A stretch of 64,000 nt of DNA from Nitrosospira multiformis (GCF_900110185.1 NZ_FOCT01000004.1:1-64000); one strand, 5' to 3'. Numbered from the stretch's first letter, positions 1 through 9,850 are shown. The notes: generated from the sequence alone by a model not told the origin. A program made the numbers and translations.

Positions 1-59
1 CCCGCAAACAGCACCCCACACGCAAGCGTAACCAGCCTCAGCCAAGGCTTCATTAACAT
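1..59 (-). CDS. Start of an exported protein, cut by the window edge
   Basis: Only the first 19-20 codons are present. Reading leftwards from ATG at 59 the protein begins MLMKPWLRLVTLACGVLFAG: a short basic start followed by a hydrophobic stretch, which looks like a signal peptide. An AAGGAGA ribosome-binding site lies 7 bases upstream (67-74), which favours the ATG at 59 over the in-frame ATG at 53. It is on the same strand as, and downstream of, the NIF3-like gene. The mature protein is outside the window, so no function can be given. Confidence 0.55.
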   Translation of the reverse strand, partial: MLMKPWLRLVTLACGVLFA

Positions 60-201
60 CTGCTTCTCTCCTTTACTCCGTAATGATGTTGTTGTGTCTG
101 GACCTGCAATTCCTGCCTGCTGCTGTTCGGAAATACGTCAAACCCATTGAAACAGACGAATTTCCGGCTGGAATACCCCTAGCGATTTTAAAATTATTGT
201 G

Positions 202-263
202 GCGATACTGTATCGCTGGTTTATATAAACCGGTAGCACCAGTACGGGGACTCTTTCTGGTGC
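202..263. promoter_or_regulatory. Cluster of three perfect dyads upstream of the truncated exported-protein gene
   Basis: The 278-base gap between the truncated gene and the NIF3-like gene holds three adjacent inverted repeats: GCGATAC/GTATCGC (202-208, 210-216), the 14-bp palindrome GGTTTATATAAACC (218-231), and GCACCAG/CTGGTGC (236-242, 257-263). None has a following T-run, so they look more like operators or an RNA leader structure than a terminator. The function is unknown. They sit 140-200 bases upstream of the start codon at 59. Confidence 0.35.
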
Positions 264-337
264 CACTGAGAACTCTTTTGAGGGGAATATTCAGTCACAA
301 AGCCTCGACACCTTCGCCGATTTGTTTTTCACACACT

Positions 338-1087
338 TCATACAGGATTGTCGATGTCGATATACTGGTGGCTGACGCCGAATTTTTCAGAAATGTGCTC
401 TCCCAGGGCTTGCACGCCATATCGCTCGGTGGCGTGATGCCCGGCTGAAATAAAAGCAACGCCGGACTCCCGCGCAAGATGTACGGTTCGTTCGGAAATT
501 TCCCCGGTGATAAACACGTCTGCGCCGAGATCGATGGCGTCACCGAAATAATCCTGGGCGCCGCCGGTACACCACGCCACCCGATTTACCGGCCGTGCGT
601 CGTCGCCGATCACCAGCGGTGTACGGGAGAGCGCTTGTTCTACACTTACCCGTAATTCTTTCAGGTTCGATACGTTCGATGGCAGGGTTCCAAACATGCC
701 GATACCTTGATCCCCGAAACGACCGGTTTCCCGAAGCCCCAGTTTATGGGACAACCGCTTGTTGTTGCCCAGTTCGGGATGAGCATCCAACGGTAGATGA
801 TAGGAGAGCAGGCTGATGTCGTGCGCCAGCAGCAGCGCAATGCGCCGCCGCTTCATTCCGGTCAGGCAGGGATTCATACCGCGCCAGAAATATCCGTGAT
901 GCACCAGGACCGCATCGGCCCCAGCCGCGATAGCAGCTTCGATAAAATCGAACGACGCTGTTACGCCGCTTACCAGTTGCCGCACTTCGCGTCGCCCTTC
1001 CACTTGCAGCCCGTTTGGGCAATAATCATGAAATTTTGCAGTATCGAGTAATCGGTTCAAATAGGCTTCGAGGTCATTCACTTGCAT
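338..1087 (-). CDS. NIF3/YbgI-family dinuclear metal-centre protein
   Basis: This is a 249-residue protein of the NIF3 (YbgI/DUF34) family, whose members are cytoplasmic toroidal hexamers with a two-metal site. The family ligands are all visible: His63-His64 in VHHGYFW, Asp101 in YHLPLDAH, and His217 and Glu221 in GHHATERYG. The length matches E. coli YbgI. The biochemical role of the family is still debated; links to GTP cyclohydrolase/metal handling have been proposed. It is divergent from the DegS-like protease gene (80-base gap), a pairing common in betaproteobacteria. Family assignment is firm; molecular function is not. Confidence 0.93.
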   Translation of the reverse strand: MQVNDLEAYLNRLLDTAKFHDYCPNGLQVEGRREVRQLVSGVTASFDFIEAAIAAGADAVLVHHGYFWRGMNPCLTGMKRRRIALLLAHDISLLSYHLPLDAHPELGNNKRLSHKLGLRETGRFGDQGIGMFGTLPSNVSNLKELRVSVEQALSRTPLVIGDDARPVNRVAWCTGGAQDYFGDAIDLGADVFITGEISERTVHLARESGVAFISAGHHATERYGVQALGEHISEKFGVSHQYIDIDNPV

Positions 1088-1166
1088 CGCTGCTCACCCA
1101 GTCGCATTCGTCTATGATTTAAAATCAATGCTGCTATTTTATCCCTGATTCCACATCTCTCAATCT

Positions 1167-2363
1167 ATGCACAAGCTCTGGCTAGTTTTCGCGCAAGCTA
1201 CCACGATAGTTCTGGCAGCCCTGTTTGTCGTTTCGACTTTACGCCCAGGTCTATTACCCTGGCAATCCGGCGACGGCGCTGTCGTAACCATAAAGGAAGC
1301 TCCGGCTGACAAGTCACGCAAGGCAGAGGTCGAGCCTGCCCCTGGGAGCTTCAGTAGCGCGGCGAAAAAGGCTATGCCCTCGGTGGTGAATGTATTCACC
1401 ACCAAGGAAATCAAGTCTGCACCCCATCCCTTCATGGAGGATCCTTTCTTCCGACGTTTCTTCGGAGATCGTTTCGAGTCCCCCCAAAGCCGGCGCGCTG
1501 CCAGCCTGGGGTCCGGAGTAATCGTGAGTTCGCAGGGATATATCCTTACGAACCATCATGTCATTGAAGCGGCGGATGAAATCGAGATTGCGCTGGCGGA
1601 CGGCAGAAAAACGAAAGCGCGGGTCATCGGCTCCGATCCCGAAACCGATCTTGCAGTGGTAAGAGTAGATATGGAAGGACTTCCGGCCATAACTTTCGGA
1701 TACTCCGACAATGCGCTGGTCGGCGATATTGTCCTTGCGATCGGTAATCCTTTCGGTGTGGGCCAGACGGTAACGATGGGTATTATCAGCGCACTCGGAC
1801 GAACTCACCTGGGTATCAACACCTTTGAAAATTTCATTCAGACCGATGCCGCCATCAATCCGGGGAATTCTGGCGGTGCACTGGTGGATGCATCGGGTAA
1901 CCTGATCGGCATCAACACTGCGATAGTCTCCCGAACGGGAGGATCACTTGGGATAGGCTTTGCCATTACAGCAGGTGTGGCCAAGCAGATCATGGAGCAG
2001 ATCATCCGGACAGGGGGCGTGACCCGTGGCTGGATCGGCGTGGAAGTACAGGATATGACGCCGGAACTTGCGGAGTCGTTCAAGCGGCCGACTACCAGCG
2101 GAGCGTTGATTGCCGGCGTGCTCAAGGGAGGACCCGCAGACCGTGCCGGAGTGAAGCCGGGGGACATTATTGTAGGAGTGGGAGGAAAAGAGGTCACTGA
2201 TTCATCAGGCATGCTCAATCTGGTAGCGGCATTACCTCCCGGAAACATGGCGACCATTACAGTCATGCGTAACCAGAACAAGAAGGCAATCGAGATCAAG
2301 GTTGGAAAACGTCCCAAGCCTCAGCCTCAGGAGCAGTTTCAGGAGCCCGAGGAGTTGGAATAA
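1167..2363 (+). CDS. DegS/AlgW-type membrane-anchored periplasmic serine protease
   Basis: This is a 398-residue S1C (HtrA) protease. An N-terminal hydrophobic segment (about residues 3-24) has no clear cleavage site and probably anchors it in the inner membrane, as in DegS/AlgW. The trypsin-like domain carries the triad His131 (TNHHVIEA), Asp161 (DPETDLAVV) and Ser235 (NPGNSGGAL). One PDZ domain follows (about 290-380) and the tail is Pro/Gln/Glu rich. A single PDZ plus an anchor argues for DegS/AlgW rather than two-PDZ DegP. The family function is regulated cleavage of an anti-sigma factor or periplasmic quality control; which applies here is not shown, and no rseA/mucA lies nearby. It is convergent with tatC. 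Confidence 0.93.
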   Translation: MHKLWLVFAQATTIVLAALFVVSTLRPGLLPWQSGDGAVVTIKEAPADKSRKAEVEPAPGSFSSAAKKAMPSVVNVFTTKEIKSAPHPFMEDPFFRRFFGDRFESPQSRRAASLGSGVIVSSQGYILTNHHVIEAADEIEIALADGRKTKARVIGSDPETDLAVVRVDMEGLPAITFGYSDNALVGDIVLAIGNPFGVGQTVTMGIISALGRTHLGINTFENFIQTDAAINPGNSGGALVDASGNLIGINTAIVSRTGGSLGIGFAITAGVAKQIMEQIIRTGGVTRGWIGVEVQDMTPELAESFKRPTTSGALIAGVLKGGPADRAGVKPGDIIVGVGGKEVTDSSGMLNLVAALPPGNMATITVMRNQNKKAIEIKVGKRPKPQPQEQFQEPEELE

Positions 2364-2450
2364 AAGCGGTTGTAGAGGATGCCGCAGTGACTATGGCGTG
2401 AAATTGGAAATTATCTGAGCGAAAACGTGCTGTTTCCCCTGAGCAATAAC

Positions 2451-3251
2451 TCAGCTCCTTTTTCTTTCCTCTGTTTCGGTCTGGTCGGAAGGGGAATTCG
2501 TATCAGGACCGCCCGCGCCCTGATAAACGGCCAAAGTTTCCGAACGCCCGATGATTCCTGCGGCTAATATCCCAACTTCATACAGCAGGTAGAGCGGCAC
2601 CGCCAGCATGAATTGGGAAACAACATCCGGCGGCGTAAATATCGCGCCAACGACAAAAGCGCCGACAAGAACATAGCGGCGCATCGCCTTCAGCTTTTCA
2701 ATGGTAACAAGGCCTATTCGAACCAGTATCACAACGAATATGGGTACCTCGAATGTGATGCCGAACGCGATGAACATGGTCAGCACAAAATCCAGGTATT
2801 TGCTGATGTCTGTCATCACTGCCACGCCTTCCGGCGCGAAATGGGTAATGAATTCGAACACCAGGGGAAGGACGGCAAAATAGGCAAAAGCCATGCCGCA
2901 CCCGAACAGAATGCTGCTCACCAGCACCAGTGGCAGTACCAGGCGCCTTTCGTGGGAATACAATCCGGGGGCGACGAATGCCCATATCTGGTAGAGGGTA
3001 TGGGGCAGGGTAATGATAAAAGCAGCCATCATGGCCACTTTCATGGGTACAAAGAATGGCGTAACCACTTCCGTCGCGATCATCTGCCCCCCTTGGGGAA
3101 GTTTCTCGAGCAAAGGCTGCGCTAATAACGAATAAAGCTCACGGGCATAGTAGGCGCAGGGCAAAAAGCCGAGCAGAATACCTCCACATGCCCGCAGCAG
3201 TCTGGCCCGCAGTTCGACCAGGTGCGAGATGAATGTTTCGTCGGCACTCAT
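2451..3251 (-). CDS. tatC: Sec-independent translocase subunit TatC
   Basis: This 266-residue integral membrane protein is the twin-arginine signal-peptide receptor of the Tat system, which exports folded, often cofactor-containing proteins. The N-terminal signature SHLVELRARLL and six hydrophobic segments are visible, with the conserved first periplasmic region and FVAPGLYSHERR. The C-terminal 25 residues are polar and charged, ending ETEERKRS. It is the last gene of the minus-strand hinT-tatA-tatB-tatC run and lies 153 bases after tatB. Confidence 0.97.
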   Translation of the reverse strand: MSADETFISHLVELRARLLRACGGILLGFLPCAYYARELYSLLAQPLLEKLPQGGQMIATEVVTPFFVPMKVAMMAAFIITLPHTLYQIWAFVAPGLYSHERRLVLPLVLVSSILFGCGMAFAYFAVLPLVFEFITHFAPEGVAVMTDISKYLDFVLTMFIAFGITFEVPIFVVILVRIGLVTIEKLKAMRRYVLVGAFVVGAIFTPPDVVSQFMLAVPLYLLYEVGILAAGIIGRSETLAVYQGAGGPDTNSPSDQTETEERKRS

Positions 3252-3404
3252 GTGATGGAAAGTGGGCGGGAAAGATTAGACCGATCACTTATACCGACTG
3301 TCGACGGTGAAGTACAGCGCGGATGAGGTACAAGCATGCGTTCAATCGATTCCTGAGCAAGTCTTCCGGGAGGCGGGATTATTCAGCAGTTCTGCGCTCG
3401 CGAT

Positions 3405-3827
3405 TTACACCTGGTCCGGTGCGTTGGAATTCTTCGTAGATTGCACCGGCGGCGGAGCAGGTTCGGCCGAAGTCGGAGAGGAATTTTGTGGGGGTGTGGA
3501 AGATTCTGCCGCAGAAGGGGCCGTAGTAGGGGGAGGCATAGCGGAAGCTTCAGCACCTGCCTCTACCGTTTCTCGAAACTTATCCAGCCCGGTATGTACC
3601 GAATTTTCGATTGAACGACCCGTTTCCTCCACTGAAGCTTTCCATTTTTTCAGCTCGTCCAGTTCAATTTCACGCTGAATATCGCTTTTGACATCGTTGA
3701 CATAGCGCTGTGCCCGCCCGAACAGATGTCCTAGCGTACGCGCCACTTTGGGGAGTCGTTCCGGACCGATCACGATCAGTGCGACTGCCGCGATGACCAG
3801 AATTTCCGAGAAACTGATATCGAACAT
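3405..3827 (-). CDS. tatB: Sec-independent translocase subunit TatB
   Basis: This 140-residue protein has the TatA/B fold: a single N-terminal transmembrane helix (about residues 6-20), the hinge GPERLP, and a long amphipathic helix. The start MFDISFSEILVIAAVALIVI and the GPERLPKVART motif identify TatB rather than TatA. The last 50 residues are Pro/Ala/Ser-rich and low in complexity, which is usual for TatB. TatB forms the substrate-binding complex with TatC. It lies between tatA and tatC on the same strand. Confidence 0.96.
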   Translation of the reverse strand: MFDISFSEILVIAAVALIVIGPERLPKVARTLGHLFGRAQRYVNDVKSDIQREIELDELKKWKASVEETGRSIENSVHTGLDKFRETVEAGAEASAMPPPTTAPSAAESSTPPQNSSPTSAEPAPPPVQSTKNSNAPDQV

Positions 3828-3930
3828 TTTGGCAAGAATAACGGCTGGATCAAGCGATCAATAGCGACAGCCTCACTTCTTGCTCGCCGAGCCGCCGGGC
3901 TGTCACCGTCTTGTCGGCGCTATCCGTCAC

Positions 3931-4155
3931 TCAGGATTTCGACTGAGCCTTATCTTTGATATCGGCATCGATAATCCGGGCCTCGGTGTGATTATGCGCA
4001 GATATCTCCTCTTCATCCGCGCTTTTTACACCTTCGCGGAAGCCCTTCACCGCGCCGCCAAGATCGCTTCCCAGATTACGGAGTTTTTTGGTACCGAATA
4101 CCAGAACAACGATCAGCAGAACGATCAGCCAATGCCAGATGCTGAATGATCCCAT
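3931..4155 (-). CDS. tatA: Sec-independent translocase subunit TatA
   Basis: This is the 74-residue pore-forming Tat subunit. It begins [20 protein letters not shown], a membrane helix, then [20 protein letters not shown], the hinge and amphipathic helix of TatA. The frame stays open further upstream into hinT, but the ATG at 4155 has a GGAGGAAT ribosome-binding site directly before it and matches the family length, so that start is chosen. It is followed by tatB after 103 bases. Confidence 0.96.
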   Translation of the reverse strand: MGSFSIWHWLIVLLIVVLVFGTKKLRNLGSDLGGAVKGFREGVKSADEEEISAHNHTEARIIDADIKDKAQSKS

Positions 4156-4193
4156 TATTCCTCCTTTATCCCTTATCCTTTGCTCATTACCCT

Positions 4194-4547
4194 TTACTTC
4201 CCGCGAGCAATCATTCCCGGCAGGCGTTCCATGCCACCAATGATGTGGATGTGCAGGTGATGTACTTCCTGGCCGCCTACTCGGCCAGTATTGATTATCG
4301 TACGAAAACCATCCGTACAACCTTGTTCCCTTGCCAGCCTGGGCACCAGTACCATCATCTCCCCGAGCAAAGCGCTATGAGCATCTTCCACATCGGCAAG
4401 CGAGTTGATGTGCAGTTTGGGTATCAGCATGAAATGTACCGGTGCCGCCGGGTGGATATCATGGAATGCATAAACGCGGGCATCCTCATACACTTTCTCG
4501 CTCGGAATTTCTCCCCGCACGATCTTGCAAAAAATACAACTGTCCAT
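4194..4547 (-). CDS. hinT: HIT-family purine nucleoside phosphoramidase (HinT-like)
   Basis: This 117-residue protein begins with the zinc-ribbon-like [12 protein letters not shown] and carries the histidine-triad motif His97-Leu-His99-Ile-His101-Ile-Ile near its C terminus. HinT proteins hydrolyse AMP-lysine-type phosphoramidates in the cytoplasm, where they clear aminoacyl-adenylate by-products. The start codon directly follows the hisE stop, so it is surely co-transcribed with the histidine genes. The hisE-hinT-tatA order is widespread in betaproteobacteria. Confidence 0.95.
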   Translation of the reverse strand: MDSCIFCKIVRGEIPSEKVYEDARVYAFHDIHPAAPVHFMLIPKLHINSLADVEDAHSALLGEMMVLVPRLAREQGCTDGFRTIINTGRVGGQEVHHLHIHIIGGMERLPGMIARGK

Positions 4548-4913
4548 TTACTTATCCTGATTCATCCTGCCTGTTCCGTTATCTGCCTGTCCTGCTTTGC
4601 GGGCAGCTTTTTCATCAATTCCTGAAACCCCTTCCCGCCGGCGTAACTCATCCAGCACATCCCCCAGCTTCAGATTATGATGAGCCAGTAACACCAGACA
4701 ATGAAACCAAAGATCCGCCGTCTCGCGCACCACGTGCCCGCTGTCCCCATCTTTCGATGCCAGCAGAATCTCCGCTGATTCTTCCGCAATCTTTTTCAGA
4801 ATCTTGTCCCGCCCGTCATGCAGCAGCTTCGCCACATAAGAAGCATGGGGATCAGACTGTTTACGTGCCTCTATGGTCTCGGTGAGGCGAAAAAGAATAT
4901 TGGGATCGGTCAT
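4548..4913 (-). CDS. hisE: Phosphoribosyl-ATP pyrophosphatase
   Basis: This 121-residue MazG-like all-alpha enzyme performs step 2 of histidine synthesis (PR-ATP to PR-AMP). Visible family features are the start [14 protein letters not shown], the central [20 protein letters not shown] with its metal-binding Glu residues, and [13 protein letters not shown]. The frame is open further upstream inside hisI, but the ATG at 4913 overlaps the hisI stop by 4 bases (ATGA), a classic translational-coupling start, and gives the normal length. HisI and HisE are separate proteins here, not fused as in enterobacteria. Confidence 0.95.
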   Translation of the reverse strand: MTDPNILFRLTETIEARKQSDPHASYVAKLLHDGRDKILKKIAEESAEILLASKDGDSGHVVRETADLWFHCLVLLAHHNLKLGDVLDELRRREGVSGIDEKAARKAGQADNGTGRMNQDK

Positions 4914-5302
4914 CGCTGCCCGTAGATCTCTTCGGGATTCTTGATGACGGGTTCGGTCACCAGCCACTGACCCTGTTCCAGTTTTTTGAAAAAGCAATGA
5001 TATCTGCCAGTATGACAAGCAACCCCTCCGACTTGTTCCACTACCAGCAGCAGGACGTCCTCATCACAATCCAGCCGGATTTCTTTTACTTTCTGCACAT
5101 GCCCGGATTCTTCACCCTTATGCCAGAGTTTTTTGCGCGAACGTGACCAGTAATGGGCCTCTCCCGTTTGCACGGTAAGTCTCAATGCCTCGGGGTTCAT
5201 CCAAGCCACCATCAATACTTTATTGCTGGTTACATCCTGTGTCACGACCGGCACTAATCCGTCCGCACACCAGTTCACCTTGTTGAGCCATGTATCAGAC
5301 AT
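4910..5302 (-). CDS. hisI: Phosphoribosyl-AMP cyclohydrolase
   Basis: This 130-residue zinc enzyme opens the purine ring of PR-AMP, step 3 of histidine synthesis. Characteristic segments are [48 protein letters not shown] and [13 protein letters not shown], with the Cys and Asp metal ligands in place. It lies 30 bases after hisF and overlaps hisE by 4 bases. The length is that of a stand-alone HisI. Confidence 0.96.
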   Translation of the reverse strand: MSDTWLNKVNWCADGLVPVVTQDVTSNKVLMVAWMNPEALRLTVQTGEAHYWSRSRKKLWHKGEESGHVQKVKEIRLDCDEDVLLLVVEQVGGVACHTGRYHCFFKKLEQGQWLVTEPVIKNPEEIYGQR

Positions 5303-5332
5303 GAATATGCCGGAGTTTGATCGATCCTGTTA

Positions 5333-6091
5333 CTATAGTCGTACTTCAATACCATGTTGTGACATATATTCCTTGGCCTGGCGAACAGTATATTCGCCAT
5401 AGTGGAAAACGCTTGCAGCCAGCACGGCATCGGCATGACCTTCCACGATTCCATCAACCAGATGCTGCAGATTGCCTACACCGCCGCTTGCAATCACCGG
5501 TACATCGACCGCGTCTGACACCGCGCGGGTCAGCGCCAGATCGAACCCATCCCGGGTCCCGTCTCTGTCCATACTGGTCAACAATATTTCTCCAGCTCCC
5601 AGAGATTGCATTTTCTTAGCCCATTCAATTGCATCGAGTCCGGTAGGCTTGCGCCCCCCGTGCGTGAACACTTCCCATCCTTGTCCCGCACGCTTGGCGT
5701 CTATCGCCACGACAATACATTGAGAGCCATAACGCCCCGCCGCATCAGCCACCAGTTGGGGGTTTTGTATGGCCGAAGTGTTGATGCTTACCTTATCAGC
5801 TCCCGCATTCAGGAGACGGCGTACATCTTCCACCTTGCGAACGCCGCCGCCCACTGTCAATGGGATGAATACCTGGGCTGCCACTTCTTCGATGATATGA
5901 AGAATCAGATCACGGTCATCGGAACTCGCGGTAATATCGAGAAAGGTCAGCTCATCCGCTCCCTGATCATCATAGCGGCGTGCTATTTCGATGGGATCTC
6001 CCGCATCTCGAAGTGAGACAAATTTGACTCCCTTGACAACACGTCCGTTTGTAACATCAAGACAGGGAATGATACGCTTGGCAAGACCCAT
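5333..6091 (-). CDS. hisF: Imidazole glycerol phosphate synthase, cyclase subunit
   Basis: This TIM-barrel cyclase uses ammonia from HisH to turn PRFAR into imidazole glycerol phosphate and AICAR. The first catalytic Asp is in the N-terminal RIIPCLDV and the second in VVAIDAK. Phosphate-binding glycines ([26 protein letters not shown]) are present. I chose the ATG at 6091 (MGLAKRI, 252 residues) because an AGAGG ribosome-binding site lies 6-7 bases upstream; an in-frame GTG two codons earlier (6097) is the alternative. HisF pairs with HisH, encoded just upstream. Confidence 0.95.
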   Translation of the reverse strand: MGLAKRIIPCLDVTNGRVVKGVKFVSLRDAGDPIEIARRYDDQGADELTFLDITASSDDRDLILHIIEEVAAQVFIPLTVGGGVRKVEDVRRLLNAGADKVSINTSAIQNPQLVADAAGRYGSQCIVVAIDAKRAGQGWEVFTHGGRKPTGLDAIEWAKKMQSLGAGEILLTSMDRDGTRDGFDLALTRAVSDAVDVPVIASGGVGNLQHLVDGIVEGHADAVLAASVFHYGEYTVRQAKEYMSQHGIEVRL

Positions 6092-6163
6092 AGACACCTC
6101 TGGATACCGCTAAAAACCGCAAAGTTTGTAGGCTTCCGCTATGCGGATTATCTGGTTTTGTCC

Positions 6164-6190
6164 CTCCTTGCGCTCCGGGGTCGCAAGGAG
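6164..6190. other. Perfect 9-bp hairpin in the hisA-hisF gap
   Basis: The 233-base space between hisA and hisF is large for this otherwise tight operon. It contains the inverted repeat CTCCTTGCG/CGCAAGGAG (6164-6172 and 6182-6190, 9-base loop). No T-run follows on either strand, so it is not an obvious intrinsic terminator. It could be an mRNA processing or stabilising stem, or a small repeat insertion. I see no gene in the gap. Confidence 0.4.
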
Positions 6191-6324
6191 GTCGAAGAGG
6201 TCGAATTTGTAGAGGTATCCGCAAGAGCCGCGCTTTCCGTAAGGGAGTTGTGGTTGTAGAAAAAAGAATGATCCGAAACAGGAATTGCTCCAGTCTGTAT
6301 GACTGGATGAGATAGGGTGTTTCA

Positions 6325-7098
6325 TCAAAAGAGAATTGTTGTATCCCTGGGGCTTGATTTGGTGCTTAGCTCGTCCGCTAGCTCTTGGGCCACCTTGAAG
6401 TCGAGTGCCCCTTCGTAAATGGCGCGTCCCGTTATTGCACCTGCAATACCCTCCGGTTCGATCTCGCACAGCGCCTTGACGTCATCAAGACTGCTCACGC
6501 CCCCACTGGCAATGACGGGAATCGTCAACGCCCTGGCCAGCTCCATGGTCGCCTTCACATTGACACCACTCAGCATGCCATCGCGCCCGATATCGGTATA
6601 GATGATTGCCTCTACACCGTAGTCTTCGAATTTTTTCGCAAGATCCACCACGTCATGCCCCGTCACCTTGGACCAGCCATTGACCGCCACCTTGCCATCC
6701 TTTGCATCCAGCCCGACCATGATATGGCCGGGGAAAGCATTGCAGGCGTCGTGGAGAAACCCCGGTGTCTTCACTGCCGCCGTGCCGATGATGATGTAGG
6801 TAATACCGTCATCGAGGTAACGTTCGATGGTTTCCAGGTCGCGTATGCCGCCGCCGAGTTGAGTCGGAATCTCGTCCCCAATGGCGTCTACAATGTCACG
6901 GATTGCCGGCTCGTTCTTCGGTTTGCCCGCAAACGCGCCATTCAGGTCTACCAGATGCAGTCTTCGAGCGCCCTGATCCAGCCAATGCCTGGCCATGGCA
7001 GCAGGATCTTCAGAAAATACAGTAGCGTTTTCCATCACACCCTGTTTCAGTCGTACACAGTGACCGTCTTTCAAATCTATAGCGGGAATGATAAGCAT
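6325..7098 (-). CDS. hisA: ProFAR isomerase (HisA)
   Basis: This 257-residue half-barrel-duplicated TIM protein isomerises ProFAR to PRFAR, step 4 of histidine synthesis. It starts [20 protein letters not shown] with the catalytic Asp8; the second catalytic Asp is in MVGLDAKDG. Phosphate loops QLGGGIRDL and [14 protein letters not shown] are intact. The C terminus runs about a dozen residues beyond the usual length, ending [10 protein letters not shown]. It is homologous to HisF, encoded downstream. Confidence 0.96.
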   Translation of the reverse strand: MLIIPAIDLKDGHCVRLKQGVMENATVFSEDPAAMARHWLDQGARRLHLVDLNGAFAGKPKNEPAIRDIVDAIGDEIPTQLGGGIRDLETIERYLDDGITYIIIGTAAVKTPGFLHDACNAFPGHIMVGLDAKDGKVAVNGWSKVTGHDVVDLAKKFEDYGVEAIIYTDIGRDGMLSGVNVKATMELARALTIPVIASGGVSSLDDVKALCEIEPEGIAGAITGRAIYEGALDFKVAQELADELSTKSSPRDTTILF

Positions 7099-7164
7099 GT
7101 TGAATCAGGATAAAAAATGAATTGAGTTTCAAAATTCGTAGCGGCGCGAACCTTCTAACGTTTC

Positions 7165-7803
7165 TCAAGCGGGCTTCCATCGGACAAAGTTATTGAGGAG
7201 CGTCAGGCCGGCCGTATGGCTTTTTTCGGGGTGGAACTGAACGGCAAAAATGTTATCTTTCGCCACCGCACAAGTAAAATGAAAGGGATAGGCACTGTGG
7301 CCCGCCGAATTGGCGTCAGCGGTTTCGACATAGTAGCTGTGTACGAAATAAAAGCGCGAATCATTGGCAATGTTTTTCCAGAGGGAATGCTCGACTGTCT
7401 GATGGACCTGGTTCCAACCCATGTGCGGCACCTTGAGCTTCTGCCCTTTTTCATCTTTCATTGCGCTTGCGGGAAAACGCTTCACTCTTCCCGGCACGAT
7501 GCCTAGGCCGGATACATTGCCCTCCTCGCTGCTCTCGAACAGCATTTGCAGGCCGATGCAGATACCCAGGAATGGTTTGTTGGCGGCCGCATCCCGCACG
7601 GCTTCGCGCAACCCGACTCGATCCAGTTCACGCAGGCAGTCCGGCATGGCGCCCTGTCCGGGAACGACCACGCGCTCTGCTTTCCGCACTACTTCAGGGT
7701 TATTGGTGACGGCGATGACAGCCTCGGGAGCAACATGTTCCAGTGCTTTGGCTACGGAACGCAGATTTCCCATGCCGTAGTCAACAATTGCAATATCAGT
7801 CAT
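7165..7803 (-). CDS. hisH: Imidazole glycerol phosphate synthase, glutamine amidotransferase subunit
   Basis: This 212-residue class-I glutamine amidotransferase delivers ammonia to HisF. The triad is visible: Cys82 in FLGICIGLQ, and His191 and Glu193 in VQFHPEKS. The oxyanion strand VVVPGQGAMPDC is the HisH-specific PGxG variant. It lies 23 bases after hisB and 66 bases before hisA in the same operon. Confidence 0.96.
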   Translation of the reverse strand: MTDIAIVDYGMGNLRSVAKALEHVAPEAVIAVTNNPEVVRKAERVVVPGQGAMPDCLRELDRVGLREAVRDAAANKPFLGICIGLQMLFESSEEGNVSGLGIVPGRVKRFPASAMKDEKGQKLKVPHMGWNQVHQTVEHSLWKNIANDSRFYFVHSYYVETADANSAGHSAYPFHFTCAVAKDNIFAVQFHPEKSHTAGLTLLNNFVRWKPA

Positions 7804-7826
7804 ACCGCATCTATGAATGTGGGAAA

Positions 7827-8414
7827 TTACAGAGTGCCTTTGGTGGAGGGTATCGCACCCGCTGCCCGGGGATCGGCTTCCACCGCCATGCGCAGCGCGC
7901 GTCCGAACGCCTTGAATATGGTTTCCGCCTGGTGATGCGCATTTGCGCCGGATAAGTTATCGATATGCAGGGTAACCATGGCGTGGTTGACAAAACCCCG
8001 GAAAAATTCGCTGATGAGATCGACATCAAACTCGCCGATACGCGCGCGCACAAACTCGACATTGAACTCCATTCCGGGGCGGCCGGAGAGATCGATCACC
8101 ACCCGGGAGAGGGCTTCGTCCAGCGGCACGTAGGAATGACCATAGCGGCGCAAGCCGCTCTTGGTCCCAACGGCTTGGGTGAATGCCTGCCCAAAAGTGA
8201 TGCCGATATCTTCCACCGTGTGGTGAGCGTCGATATGCAAATCTCCCTCGGCTGAAACCTCGAGATCGATCATTCCGTGACGCGCCACCTGGTCCAGCAT
8301 ATGATCGAGAAACGGCACCCCTGTAGCCAGCACCGCCTTTCCGCTTCCATCCAGATTGACTTTGAGGTTGATGCGGGTTTCCAGCGTATTACGGTTGACC
8401 TGAGCGTGACGCAT
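7827..8414 (-). CDS. hisB: Imidazoleglycerol-phosphate dehydratase
   Basis: This 195-residue manganese enzyme dehydrates IGP to imidazole acetol phosphate. The two duplicated metal-binding motifs are clear: [11 protein letters not shown] near residue 63 and [16 protein letters not shown] near the C terminus. The N-terminal phosphatase domain of enterobacterial HisB is absent, so histidinol-phosphatase must be encoded elsewhere; I see no candidate in the window. No strong ribosome-binding site precedes the ATG, but [13 protein letters not shown] fits the family start. Confidence 0.95.
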   Translation of the reverse strand: MRHAQVNRNTLETRINLKVNLDGSGKAVLATGVPFLDHMLDQVARHGMIDLEVSAEGDLHIDAHHTVEDIGITFGQAFTQAVGTKSGLRRYGHSYVPLDEALSRVVIDLSGRPGMEFNVEFVRARIGEFDVDLISEFFRGFVNHAMVTLHIDNLSGANAHHQAETIFKAFGRALRMAVEADPRAAGAIPSTKGTL

Positions 8415-8473
8415 GCGAGGAATCAGGTGAAATAAATCGAATAAAACTGCAATAAGAAAATCGGGATAGGGCG

Positions 8474-9571
8474 TCAGGCTTTCGCTTCAACCTTCACAAG
8501 CAAAGTTTGCAGGACCGCCAGAAACTGCGCGTTTTCATCGGGCATGCCCACGGTCACCCGCAAGCAGTTTTTGAGCAATGGGTGAGCGCCGTCCAGATTC
8601 TTGACCAATATGCCACGTTGTTTGAGCTCCTGAAATACCTGGCCTGCTTTATGATCCTGGTTCAGGCGAAACAGGATGAAATTCGCATCCGTCGGAAAAA
8701 CCTCGATACCTTCCAATTCCGCCAGCCGCCTGCTCATCGATGAACGTTCAACCTTGATGGCCGCCGCCTGTTGCAGCAGGACATCACGGTGCTGCAGTAA
8801 TTTCTCTGCAATTCGTTGAGTAACGATTCCTACATTATACGGCAACCGCAATTTTTCCAGCTGCCTTAGCCATTCGGGTTTTCCCGCCAGCAAACCCAGC
8901 CTCAAGCCAGCCAGTCCCAGCTTCGAAAGTGTGCGCATCAGCAACAGATTGGGATGATGCGCGAGCTTGTCCATGAAACTCGCATCGGCGAAGGCATGGT
9001 AAGCCTCATCGATGACCACCACGCCGGGAGCAGCGTCAATAATACGTGAGATTTCAATGGCGTCAAACAGGTTACCAGTAGGGTTATTGGGATAGGCGAT
9101 AAAGATGACCGCGGGCTGGTAGCGGGCAATTGCGGCGAGCATTGCCTCCGCGTCGAGTGAAAAATCGGGATGTAATGGGACCCCCACATAATTCATCGAA
9201 GCAAAAGTGGCAATCATGCGAAACATGACGAATGCAGGCTCCACACTCAACAATACCGCGCTTGGCTTCCCGCATGCTAAAGCAATAATCTGGATGATCT
9301 CATCCGAACCATTGCCGAGCATGATATCCATCCCGTCCGGGATGCTCAATGCCTCGCGTAACGCCGCTTTGAGCGCTGCTGCATCGGGGTCGGGGTAGCG
9401 GTTGACCGGCGTCTCACCTGCAAGCTTCGCAATTTCATCGCGCAATTCCGCGGGAAGCGGGTAAGGGTTTTCCATCGCATCCAGCTTTATCATTCCGCGT
9501 GCGGGGGGCACGTGGTAAGCGGAAAGCGCGAGAATTTCGGGGCGAATGATCTGATCGGGGGAAAAAGGCAT
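8474..9571 (-). CDS. hisC: Histidinol-phosphate aminotransferase
   Basis: This fold-type I PLP aminotransferase (365 residues) converts imidazole acetol phosphate to histidinol phosphate. Visible are the N-terminal [21 protein letters not shown] (PLP phosphate), [17 protein letters not shown] and the PLP-lysine region [15 protein letters not shown]. The ATG at 9571 (MPFSPDQI) is preferred over an in-frame TTG three codons upstream. It is followed after 59 bases by hisB. Confidence 0.95.
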   Translation of the reverse strand: MPFSPDQIIRPEILALSAYHVPPARGMIKLDAMENPYPLPAELRDEIAKLAGETPVNRYPDPDAAALKAALREALSIPDGMDIMLGNGSDEIIQIIALACGKPSAVLLSVEPAFVMFRMIATFASMNYVGVPLHPDFSLDAEAMLAAIARYQPAVIFIAYPNNPTGNLFDAIEISRIIDAAPGVVVIDEAYHAFADASFMDKLAHHPNLLLMRTLSKLGLAGLRLGLLAGKPEWLRQLEKLRLPYNVGIVTQRIAEKLLQHRDVLLQQAAAIKVERSSMSRRLAELEGIEVFPTDANFILFRLNQDHKAGQVFQELKQRGILVKNLDGAHPLLKNCLRVTVGMPDENAQFLAVLQTLLVKVEAKA

Positions 9572-9850
9572 AACAGCCAATTCTACCTCATGGTCGAGTT
9601 AATTACCGCAGGTTTATTCGTCACCCCTGCGAGCCCGATGTCGATAGTTCCTTGAGTCTGAACCGATGAGACCATAGGGCGTTCACTACCTGATATCTCC
9701 TGCATCCGCTGAACGCAGCGTGGCTCGAGCAGTGCGGTAAATTCCTGAGTGTATTTGCTGGAGGGTGGATTGAACGCTCTGGCCGGCTTCCGGGTTTCCC
9801 GGCGGGGAAGAGAAATGAATCCAGAAGAGATTCTCAATTTTTCTCAAGGG
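9572..9850. other. Long intra-operon gap between hisD and hisC
   Basis: This 279-base gap is unusual inside an otherwise compact operon. A minus-strand reading frame of 84 codons spans most of it, but the peptide shows no recognisable domain, lacks a clear ribosome-binding site and overlaps nothing conserved. I therefore do not call a gene. The hisD end is T/A-rich and the rest is ordinary mixed sequence. Confidence 0.4.

Noticed and set aside
2439..2454. Terminator between the DegS-like gene and tatC
   Set aside because: The stem is only 5 bp and runs into the tatC stop codon; too weak to call.
9583..9837. 84-codon minus-strand frame between hisD and hisC
   Set aside because: No recognisable domain and no good ribosome-binding site; composition resembles non-coding sequence.
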